This document shows, piece after piece, positions 11,594-22,110 of a DNA stretch of 64,000 nt. The stretch is from Ischnura elegans (Eukaryota; Arthropoda; Insecta; Odonata; Coenagrionidae). How positions within the stretch are numbered: the first letter of the stretch is position 1; every line of letters begins with the position of its first letter. Location of the stretch: positions 56,528,069-56,592,068 of the forward strand of contig NC_060254.1 in NCBI RefSeq assembly GCF_921293095.1, written 5' to 3'. A program made the position numbers and the translations under genes. The notes beneath the pieces are model-generated. The model was not told where the DNA came from, ran no database searches, and saw nothing but the letters and a program-made list of their open reading frames with translations.

Positions 11594-12537
11594 ACAGGGT
11601 GTTTCACGAGGAATCTGCAATACTTAAGGAGATCATAGGGGAGACAATTTGAAGTATTTTTGTCCATAAATATGAGGTCGCAACTCCTTCGTTACTGACC
11701 TATGGCAACGTAAACATTTTTTGGATTCATTTGGCAGTTACGAGCAAATGAAGTTTTTCCGAATGCAGAAATTAAATGGTAGTATTTTGGATATCATTAA
11801 AATTTAGATTAATTTTTAGTCAACAGTCTACAAGCATATGCTGAAGCAAATTCAGCCGAAAACCAGTGGGGTAGCCAGGAATTTCGTTCGGGGGAGCGTC
11901 CAAAACCAGGGGGGAATATTTTTGAAAAACAGTGCACTGTGTAGAGTGTTTGAAACTAATTTTAACACTTTTCATAATCGAAAAAAACTTCATTTTTTAA
12001 ACAAACCTTTTGTAAATATATTATTTTTAAATATTTTGTCTTCTTTTATGAAGGAAAGTAACTGTGTTTTTATATTTCAGGGTGGGGTCCGGACCACAAG
12101 GACCTCCCCCCTTTCTACGCCAATGCCAATAACATTTGTTTTTTTTATAGTACCATGATATCGGTTTTTTTTGAGCACTCAGCCTTTTCGACAATTTATT
12201 TAATACTCTGGATTTTTAAGGACATTAAATAATTGAGGTTGGACGAAAATATGCGATTATTATTGCCTGAAAATATTACTCTCAAAATGGGCGAGATTGC
12301 AGGATTAATACAAGATCGAGTCTCTCGTTTAATTAAGCTCAAAGATTAATTGTTTCAGACAGTTATTATCGCACATTTTCGTCCAAACTTAACTATTTTA
12401 TGTCCTTAAAAATTCACAGTGTTATATGAAATGTCGAAAAGGCTGGAGACCCAAGAAAAACCGCCTTCAAGGTAGTCGCAAAGTGCATCCAAAAAATGTT
12501 TGCGTTGCCATAGCTCAGTAACTGAGGGGTTGCGGAC
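11594..12537. mobile_element. Inverted-repeat element beginning TACAGGGTGTTTCACGAGG
   Basis: The segment 11679-11740 is found inverted at 12474-12535 (shared ACATTTTTTGGAT and TGGCAACG words). The outer left end TACAGGGTGTTTCACGAGG opens at 11594. Its right outer end is lacking: the sequence switches at 12538 into the GGGCGTACCCAG element. A hAT MITE (11864-12125) sits inside. Related pieces occur near 42380-42560, 60510-60720 and 61740-61960. Confidence 0.6.
11864..12125. mobile_element. hAT-type MITE, GTAGCCAGG family (262 bp)
   Basis: The start CAGTGGGGTAGCCAGGAATT and the end (CTACGCCAATG) form an imperfect TIR. The flanks CCGAAAAC and CCAATAAC agree at 6 of 8 bases. The same family recurs at 31183-31421, 31422-31673 and 34288-34574. 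Confidence 0.7.
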
Positions 12538-12572
12538 ATGGGCGTACCCAGCCACGACCACCGAGAGACAAG

Positions 12573-14464
12573 AGCTTTGTTCGCGTCGCTTGCTCCATCT
12601 GCACCTTCTGCACCGGAAGGTGCAATGAAAATCAGGCGGGTGCAGGAAGGTTCAACTCGTGCGACGCGAACGGCAACGTAACAACAAAAATGGCGCGGGA
12701 CATGATTATAATAAACATTGTCGAAGAGGATTTTTATGAAGACTGTAATGTTATTTTCCCAGCTTTCATTCAGCCGCGGGATAGATATAACGTATTATTC
12801 CAGTAATTGTTGCAATTTACTCGGGTTTGTTATGATTCTGGTTGAACTAATGTTGAACACATTTGTTTATTGCTTGTTTGTTGTTTGATTGTATTGGCAT
12901 TACGTTGCAAATGCCTCTACGTCTTCCTTTATTAAGAATAAGGTTTTAAGCTTTTGCAATTATGGCAAATTTGATATCGATATCCTAGACCTAAGTTTAT
13001 TAATTGGTGTGAGAAAGGTGTCAATGAGCTGAAGTTACCATTTAGATGTAAACATTGCCTTTTCACTTCATATACGCCTTTTAGTTATGCTAGTTGTTTT
13101 TATTAAAGGCTATTACATTTTTATTACGCATTAATTTCTTTACTCGATTACTTCCAGTAGATGGGGAAAATAACTTGACAACTTTTTTAAAAGGATTCGT
13201 GACCACCGAGACTAACAATTTTGCTAATCTCGTTCGAATTTTTCGGGAACACGAAGTGGTCCGTAATGAAATTCTTAAGTGTAATGACCAAAGGCAATTT
13301 GGAAGGCATTCTCCGAATATTTTTGTGTCTGGCATTTCCTTCGTACCTATACTGCCCATATGAATGAAAGGATATTTGTGGCTGCCTCATTCCATATTGG
13401 TCCAAGTGGTTCGTTGGTTCAATGGCCTCAGGGTCGTATATAATATAAGTATTACCTCTGTATTCCCAAGATCGTCGAGGAAATATTTGCCCCTATCTAG
13501 AATCTGAGATAGTATTTTATTATCGTTGTAAACGACCATCTATTTCATAGAAATCATGGTGAAAAATAATGAAAACTCGTTCAATACTGCGGAAAGATTA
13601 ATTAACATTCATGAATCGAACTAACGGAATATCAGTGCATTTCATTGAGAAGGTTGGTGGTGTGAAAGACGTCACATTATTGGAAGTCATAATTCTAAGA
13701 GTCAGTAGTGGCAAAAAAACATTTTTATTGATCACAATATCACCTACCATAGCGACAAATACCACTCCATCCTCATCGAAGAGTAATTCATTGTGCTTGT
13801 CTACATTGGTATAGCTGTCATTTTAACAACACTACATGGATCCACTCACGATACTGTTTCATTCACGAGAAAAGAATGTATACCTACGGTACGTTTTGAA
13901 AAATTGCTATTGGATTGGCATCAGTCCTCCGTGGGAGTTATAGTAAATGTATATAGTCGACGACGCGAACAAATCGTTTTAGAAAATTGTTTATTGATAG
14001 GTTACTATGCTAAAACTAAGGTATTTTTCATTCGAATAAGCACTTTCGCCACGTTTAATAAGAAACGTCCATTTCATTTTACTATATATCATAAGTTCGC
14101 TTGTGTTTACTATTTAACCACTTGAAAAAATTTATTATTATTAATATTTCACCCAGTCAGATGTATTTCAAATATCAGATGTTTTATTTCCGAAGAAGTA
14201 ACGTCAAAATGAAATACCTTCCAATTTTCTGTCATGGCCATTTGCTTTCCGCCTGTTTTCGTCTGCTATTACCCATGATTCCTGAAGTTGCACCTTTTGC
14301 TCCACCTCCGAAGCTGGTGCAAAAGGTGCAGATAAAAGTTGCACCTTTTGAACCTGCACCCGCGACGCGAACAGCGTTCGTCACTTGCAACTTCCGCGAC
14401 GCGAACGCAAAAGTGGCAGAAAGGTGCAGGAAAGTGCAGAAGTTGCAGCGACGCGAACAAAGCT
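12573..14464. mobile_element. TIR element N1 (1892 bp) inserted in the left TIR of A
   Basis: Perfect 18-bp TIRs AGCTTTGTTCGCGTCGCT (12573-12590 and inverted at 14447-14464). The 3-bp duplication AAG (12570-12572 and 14465-14467) flanks it. The uninterrupted version of the site is present at 24310-24340, which confirms both boundaries. Subterminal GCGACGCGAAC words (near 12661, 14372, 14396, 14448) and AAGGTGCA words repeat at the right end. A 3-bp duplication fits PIF/Harbinger or CACTA, but the TIR is not typical of either and no transposase motif was seen in the internal short frames (13094-14125). Confidence 0.88.
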
Positions 14465-16589
14465 AAGGCCTGAGCCATAGCCACCTAGAATACAAGGCCT
14501 GTTCACTGCTTTGTGACGTCACTCAGAGAAGTGCCAGGGAAGTTGCTACGGTACTCGGACGGGAAGTCGTCCCTCTCTGGGCATTCAGCTGTCTCCAGCC
14601 AATAGAACGCCAACTTTTACCTAAATTATTACTCATGAACTTGCCTTTGCCGTGAATAGTGTAATAATTATATAGCCGTCCAGTTAATTGGCGTATTTGA
14701 ATCACATAAAATAAATTACAAGAGTGAATCTTTAGGGATGGGAACTGAAACCAACTACTATCGGCGCAAAAAAGGTAGAACGTTGAACTTAAGCATTTTT
14801 ATGAAATTCTACCGAGGCTCCATAGTGTTATGTCATATATACTATGTTATACTATGAGTCTCACTTGTCAGAGTTACTGAGCAAGGCATATCTTCTCAGG
14901 ATATTTTGTTTCTCTCTACTAACACTCCGAATTCATTTACCCATTTGGCGCTACACAAATTAGAAAAGAATTTGTTAGTTGTCTTCTCTTTAGGACAGAC
15001 ATATGTTTATGCTTTACCATCTACAGTATGTTTTGCGGAAGACGTACGCGATAGCATCAGTTCCTAACTTCACCTTGCACTAGTGGTTCCGTACTTTCCA
15101 GGGTGGGTTGAATTCAAATTAGCGAGTGTTTTCCGTGTGGGTTTAATAAAGCCAGGTTTCATTTTCATTGGTTTTACTTTTATCCGTCTTAGGACCAAGG
15201 CCCTTCCGAAGAAACAAGTGAGTACTTTAAAAGATTGTCTGAAAATAATTTAATATGAAGAAAAGCATCTGGGAATGATGAGCGTGAATATTGCAGAACG
15301 TCTCGGGCTGTCAGCAAGCATATGACGGTAGGGGTGGCGTTAAAGCGAGCTACCTGGTGAAAACAATAAGTGGGATGAAGCCGAGGCTCAGGTGGGCGTG
15401 CCGCTGACGATTAACGCAACATTGTTCACGCTTTACACATTGCCTAGATTACATGAAAAATATATTATTAGACAGGAAAATTACAAATAATTGCCAATTT
15501 TAGGCCTATGTGATCCATCTCACAACCAATCACGGCGCCGGCGAAAGCATTTGTTTTAGGCATTAAATGAACATTACTCTCGTGAATACGTGTACTGGAA
15601 ATGGCGTTTCATGGATAAGAATTTATACATCAGAGAGAAATCAATAATAGCAGGGTGAATATCGAGTGGAGAGCAAACATTTTTAGTGAGGTTACGTGTT
15701 CCTCTAGGATATTTAAAATAGAATCAACAATATGATCTAATTGCCTCGATTAAATACTAGTATTCCTGTAATTGGCTGAAATCTTGTTATGAATCCTATA
15801 ACGAATATCACAATTACTCGCCAAAATCCTAGGTTTCCTGGGACAAAGGCAACCTAGCCAAACATTCCCGCATCAATCGTTTTCACGCATTCATCGTTTT
15901 TTTCGTCCATTCCCCTGAAAAACGATAGTTAGAGGTTCCACTGTATTTTATTTATCTAAATCACCATTGTGCTCAATATTCAAATCTTATCAATAAAAAA
16001 ATCGGTAAATAAAAGAGGAAAAATATAAAACAAGAAAACATACAGTTGTCCTCAAGATTTCAAACAAGCAGAGCATTTACATTTATGTATATCATTCACA
16101 GTAGGAGGTAATTTTGATTGATGACCAAAAATATTTTATCGTGACACCACTTGAACACAATAACATTGTCGAATGTTTCACCATAGTAAACATTTTTTAA
16201 AAAGAGAGAGATTAAAGAGAAACCGATCTCAAGCAAATATAGGATATTAAAAGAATATATAAGGAAATTCAGGCATTATTTTTATAAAATTATGACAACT
16301 AGACAAAATAAACTTGCATTGGCTCTCGGAATTTTAAAGGAATTTTTGAGTAATCATTAATTTTTATTACATTCACTAACAAAAATGGTAAAATAGTGTT
16401 TTATCGAAATACAATTCCTCTGATTCTTTCGCTGGAAAAGTTAATGACGATGCACTTGAAATCAAAGCAAAGAATGCCTTTAAAACAATTCCCAAGTTGA
16501 TGATTGAAAAATACAAGTACATTTAAAAGTATTTCCCGCATGACTTTCAATGGTTTTGGGAATCGTAGGAGCTATTTAGCACAAAATAT

Positions 16590-17290
16590 TAAACTAACTG
16601 ACCCGGCGAACTTCGTTCCGCCTAACAATCAATGAACTTACAGTTCAGTTACACCATTTATAAACCAAGAGCGGCTGAGCTATTTTAATCATATTTGATT
16701 TATTACAATAAAAGAAGAATACAATTTCAACAAAACTACCTAAATGAGTATCAAAATTGCTTGTCAAAAAGACATTTTCTTTATTGAATCTACATAGGGT
16801 GAATCTGAGCACGTTTACGCGGATTATTTTCAATGAATTTCTAACGTTTTAATTGAAGAAATTTTGGGAAATGTGGTTTTATAAAGCAGTTAATGAAATA
16901 AAAATTACACGCATTTAGTTGTTAGCTATTTGTGTTATTAACCGTAAAAAATGTTTTTAGGCCTAAGTATGTTGCGTAAACTTTTCCCGTTCACGGGGCA
17001 GGTTAACTCAACGATAGACCGACGCTTTACTTATGCACAAAATCGTGTAAGAAAAGCCCCTATGAAGCAGCATTCGTATCAAATGACTTTAGGCGCGCCA
17101 GTTATAGTATCTCTGTTTGGAAAAAATGCACTGCGTTAACGTTTTGCATGCATAAACGCACCACGGTGTGCCCTACACATTCGGGTTTAATGTCTTGCGT
17201 CAAGCACCTTCTGATAAACAACAGTTTTTGTTTTATTATCAGGCGTAAGATAAAACGGATAAAGCTAAGGAAATATAGCGAAGAAAAGCT
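16590..17290. other. Unassigned repeat sequence inside B
   Basis: TGACCCGGCGAACTTCGTT near 16600 is a word I associate with widespread insect repeats of uncertain type. The stretch to about 17100 has short frames with no domain. It may be another insertion in B, but no boundaries could be set. Confidence 0.25.
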
Positions 17291-17579
17291 GTGACGCAGC
17301 GAGGAGGGTTTTTGGGGATAAAACCTCCCCAAGAGCTCAGAGAATTTTTATAAAAAATTTTGTTACCAATATTAGGGGGACGGATGAGTCACAAACAAAA
17401 CAAATTTAACTATTCACACGGCCGCAAAACGCACCATTTTGAACCATTTATCCTAAAAAATGCCTGAGGGAGGGCCCTCACACTTCTCTCTTACCTTGGC
17501 GGGTTTTCTGTACCCTACAGACCCCCAGTATTAGCTGCGCCTAAAACCCCCCTATCCTTACTTCCTAACTGCGCCCTTG
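17289..17579. mobile_element. hAT-type MITE, GGCGCAGCGAGG family, inside B
   Basis: It begins with a TGACGCAGCGAGGAGGG stretch and ends with CTTCCTAACTGCGCCCTTG. The interior words (CAAACAAAACA, ACCATTTTGAACCATTTATC, CCCAGTATTAG) match the copies at 26871-27187, 29197-29470 and 36718-37020. It sits inside element B, so it inserted after B or was carried with it. Confidence 0.7.
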
Positions 17580-18686
17580 AGGCGAAGGAAGAAATACAGC
17601 GGATGGGTTACCGACTCGTAAACATACCACATATAATTGACCATGAGAAAATCATGGGTTTTCATTAACACATGAGTACAAACATCATAAAAACTGAAAG
17701 ACTGGCCTTGCGATTTGTAAATCGTTATCACGAATGCAACACGAATTGGAAATTGAATACGCTTAAGCTCAAAAGGGCATATAATTTAGGATTATGGAAT
17801 CTTCGGAATGACAACTTCCTTATCTTTGAGTTTTCCTTTGAGCAAAGTCGCGTGAATCATATTCATTTTCAATTTTTCTAATCACCAAACGTGTTCCACT
17901 GGATAGTTTTCGTTGGTTTAGGTTTCGAAAGATCATGAACAAAGAACCTACATTTAGCTGTAAACCGTGCCTTGGTAAGCCAGGTACATCCAAGGGCTTT
18001 AAATAATTATGAGCTCACCTTCCGATGAGACTAATTTGCAAAAATTACGAGGAAATGATATGAAACTGCTCGATTCCACGTCAGGAACACGGACATTACC
18101 GATTGTCAACAATTGCTCGGATATTTGTTTACAATCACTTACGAAGTTCAGCTATTAAAATGGTAGAAACAAAACAAATAATTTAATTTGTACTTTTGAC
18201 CAACTTATCAATTATTGCTGTGTTACTATCTCCTAAAAGCATATCCCTAAGAAAAAGATGAAATTCTTTAGCGAACTTTTCCTATTTTTAATGTTCTATA
18301 TGTTATCCGGGACTGAGGCGAGACCAAAGAACCTAATAACATTAAACTCGGAGCAGCCGTTTTCGAGTTATAAGTGTTTTAACTAACACGATTTTTGACT
18401 TTCTGTTGCATATATAGAGATACTGAATGTAACGTTATAACTAGTAGTGGTGTAATTAAAACTTAGATTTAAAAAATCATTTTGTAATGTCCACTCGGAA
18501 ATGAGATTTGCTCAGAAATAAGCCTATTAATTATATTAATTACGGCAATTGAAGGTAAATATAGCAATAACGTCACAAAAATGATACACATTAGGAATAA
18601 CTTGTTGATGAGTCCATCCGTAGCTTTTCAGTGGAAAATATCATTCATAATTACGTTCGGGGAAGCTAGGAATAAATAATTCTTAC

Positions 18687-18839
18687 CTTATTATTTTTGG
18701 TAGATGTGAAATCCTTTCTTCTTATTGCATGCAGCCACTTTCTGTGTAGCTCAGGGTCTTTCGGAAAGCTGAACACTTGCACTTTTGGTCCACTCCGATA
18801 ATTGCCCTTGCATCCAGGCACGACGCAAGTATTAGGCAT
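18687..18839 (-). CDS. THAP-domain exon of P-like element B
   Basis: This 51-codon exon is read on the minus strand from an ATG at 18839-18837 to a splice donor (AAG then GTAAGA) at 18687/18686. It encodes the N-terminal part of a THAP zinc finger: M-P-N-T-C then C-K-G (the first two Cys ligands), the basic/aromatic V-F-S-F-P-K-D block and K-W-L-H-A-I-R-R-K-D-F. THAP domains are the site-specific DNA-binding domains of P-element transposases. The remaining ligands (C-x2-H) would lie in the next exon, as they do in element A. The exon has the same length and intron position as in A (19279-19431), with diverged sequence. Downstream transposase exons were not found in B, so the gene is partial. 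Confidence 0.8.
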
Positions 18840-19780
18840 TTTATCGTAGAATATTGGTTTATAAGATGAATAAAATAATCCACAAACCAATATCGTCACT
18901 ATAATTATGCAAAAACTCCACCAACACAACCAAACACACACGTTTTCTGCCTGTGGGCGTCTCAACAAACCAAACAAACTCGCAATGGCGTGGTAGCAAC
19001 GATAGCACTTCCGTACGTGACGTCATCACAATTTGAGAGGCTAGTGAACAGGCCTTGTATTCTAGGTGGCTATGCCTGAGCGCTGATGCCTTCTAATTGT
19101 CTGACGTCACGAACCGTAGGTTATCAACCACGCCTTCCGACAATGCTTGCAGTTGTTTATATTTATAAGCCATTGCGGTGAAAATGGTGATTGGGTTGTT
19201 GAACGCTAAGTTATTTGGAGTTTTAAAGCTTTTGCGATGGTTTTGTGGGCGACAGTATTGAATATAAGTGTTCAAGAGATGGTGTACTAGTGTTGTCTGC
19301 CTCTGTGCAGAGGAAAATACACGGAGGAAACGAAAGTGTGCGTTTTCAAATTTCCTAAGGACGAAGAGACGAAGAGGAAATGGATACTTACCATTTCAAG
19401 AAAAGACTTCCAGCCGACGAAATATTCCAAGGTGAGTTACTATCTTTTTCTTTCTATTTGGACGGCGTGATTATTCAGGGAAATGTTAGTATAATGTAAA
19501 TGTTGATCGTCATTAAAAGTGAATTAAAAAGATATTTGATATAAGCATTGACCGGTAGACGAATTGTTATTGGTTTTTTGAAAAAATTCTACTCTCGAGT
19601 GTATTTGCAGGTTGATTTCAATATTATTTGCGTTATCGCTTGAATAATTAATGGTTTTAATTATTTCATAGTACTTAAATGTCTTTGAAATTCTCGCATA
19701 TCAACGCTAAATAGAATACGGCGCTTATCCTCGTGTTCTAAGGTGTTGTTATTAAGAAGAACTTGATTTTTTGAGGGTTA

Positions 19781-21703
19781 GTCCAGGAAATGAAGCATTT
19801 TGGCTTGCAATTTTTTCAAACTGAATCGATTTTCTTGAAATTTTCATAATAAGTAGGGAATATACCAAGAATGAAAATCTATATCATGCCGACGGGCGCT
19901 TTTACCCTGGGGGTGGTTTCCACCCCATCTCGGGGGTGGAAATTTTTAATTATATTTTGACCACAGGAATCGATAGAAAAATACATTCTAAGAATAAAAT
20001 GTTCTTTCAATTTTTTGCGTAAAATTAATATTTTTCAAGTTATTTGCGATTGAAAGTAACAGTTTTTTGACGAAAAAATCAACGATTTTAATCGATTATA
20101 GGCAAATAACTTGAAAAGTATTTATTTTATTAGGAAATTGTGAATTACAAAACTGTAGCTTGTAAAAAATTTAATAAAAATCTTATTTTAGATTTCCTTT
20201 ATGACCAATTCGGACCGAGCTACAACTTGTTGATGGTTATATATTGTTTGTCATACGCTAAATTTGAAAGATTCAATACTAAATAGCGGGAAAAATGTAA
20301 TTTTCGAGGAAAAATTATGTAATATGTTTTAAAGTGTTTTTAAAAAACTTGCTTATAATGAGAAAAAATATTTTTTATCATGAAATTTGAGCGAGTTATG
20401 ATTAAAAATAAGATCAGTCCCTACTTTTTTGTACGAAAAAATCAGTGAAAACAACTCCTTATTACCACGCTAGACAAAATTGATCAATGCCCTTCAGTAT
20501 TTCTCTTTATTTAAGTATTGTTAATTGATCCTAGAAGTTTTTTTAATTTACAACTCTAAATTTTGAAAAAATTTAAGGAAAAAGTGAAAAGTCATTTTTT
20601 ACAATTTCGTTAAAAATTCTCTTTTTTTCAAAATAACTCCAAAAAAGCTGGAGATATGAAAAAAATGCACGAGTGATAAATTGTAGCTCCTTTATTTTCA
20701 AATATTTTGGTGTGTTTAAATTTTCTATATAATAAATATTTGGTGAGATATTGATAATTAAAACCTCTATTTCCAAGGGAGCTCCACCTTATTTAAACCC
20801 TTAAATCCCTCCCCTTTCAAAATTAATGACTCGAAAAAAATTTAATTCGCATGACCTTGTAGTCAGTAAAAACCCTACAAAATACAATTTAAATGAACTT
20901 TCTATCATAAAAAATAAAGGAGCTATGTTTGAAATACCAATCAAATTTATTTTCGAAAAATTCGAAATCCACAATTCAGAGCATAATATTCCTCATAATC
21001 AGCATATTCTTCGTGTATTTTACGTTATAAGCTAACGATACACTCAAATTTGCTACAAAATAAACACACATACCCATAAGATGTATATATACATACACAT
21101 ATGTGAGTATGTGTGCTCTCGCTCACAGTGACCTGTGAGCATGCATGTGGTGGGAAGACTGGAAGCCATACAGTCTCCGTTTGATTGTGTTTCATGTAAT
21201 GTCTACATAAATGTACATTTATTTGTTTATGTTACCATTACGAAGTTTGTTCTGTTTATCCTATTGTTATACCTTTTCTGTGCTGTGATTAAAATCATGA
21301 GAGAAAAAAGTGAATGCATAATGAAAGGAGTAAGAAAGTGAATAACAAGATACAATGTGATACATAATTTTTATTTTTAGGGTAAATAATTTTTTTTGCA
21401 TTAACCCCCAGTAAGGGTTGATGATTATGGGTTGAAACGCCTTAAAATTCTTTTCCAAACAAAAAAAATAATTATACAAATAATTTAAACTAAATTTTAC
21501 CCGTATTTAGCTTTAAAATATAATTTTTTAAGTTCCAACTTTTAGGGGTAGTTTTCACCCCTAAAAAATAAAAAGCGCCCTTCGGCATAATATAGAATTT
21601 GAAGTAGGGGGTATAATTAGTCTAATCCCAAATTTTGGTGCAAATCGATTCAGTTTGAAAAAATTGCAAGGTTTTTCACTTTTATGAGCTTCATTTCCTG
21701 GAC
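19781..21703. mobile_element. AT-rich TIR element E (1923 bp) in the transposase intron of A
   Basis: It begins GTCCAGGAAATGAAGC and ends with its reverse complement at 21688-21703, flanked by TA on both sides. The inverted similarity runs on imperfectly for about 150 bp on each side, including the GAATCGATT blocks and the GGGCGCTTTT/AAAGCGCCC blocks. The interior is very AT-rich, with no transposase. A TA duplication suggests a Tc1/mariner-like non-autonomous element, but this is inference. Confidence 0.8.
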
Positions 21704-21724
21704 TAGGTGTTAGTTTTTGTTATT

Positions 21725-22110
21725 AGTAAATTGTGGAAACATGTGAAACACTCGGGATGAATAAATGGGATACCTTCTTGTGTAATTGTGTGTGACCCAT
21801 GCCTACGATGGCATTTTACATTATTTGTATGTTTACGCATGCATAGGGTAGTATTACTGTTTTAGAAAAGAAGATTTTTTTGCATTAAGTAGTTCATACA
21901 TGGGTAATATGTACTAACTAATCGTGTTAATCTGAGAACGATTGTGTAGAGAGCGAAATCTTAAAGTCTTCGAGGGTATTAAATGAATGATTCTTCAGTA
22001 GCTAATAAATTATGGAAACATGTGAAACGCTCGGTATGAATAAATGGGCTACCTACAAGCGAGATAAATATGGCCCATGTCTAAGTTGGCATTTTAGATC
22101 AAATATTGTT
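21725..22110 (+). repeat. Direct duplication inside element A
   Basis: 21727-21830 (GTGGAAACATGTGAAACACTC onwards) recurs at about 22009-22110 with substitutions. Shared words are GAATAAATGGG, TACCT and TTGGCATTTTA. The offset is about 280 bp. It lies in the intron just before exon 2 and is not coding. Confidence 0.65.

Larger units (their letters stand above)
14476..19074 (-). mobile_element. P-like DNA transposon B nested in A
   Basis: 31-bp perfect TIRs at 14476-14506 (begins CATAGCCACCTAGAATAC) and 19044-19074. The target copy CCTGAGC occurs on both sides (14469-14475 and 19075-19081). If the last right-hand G is counted as target, the duplication is 8 bp (GCCTGAGC), as expected for P elements. 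The THAP exon is on the minus strand near the right end, so that is the 5' end. TGACGTCA octamers are 49 bp from the 5' end and 38 bp from the 3' end. No RNase H-like transposase core was recognised, so the copy looks gutted. Confidence 0.88.
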
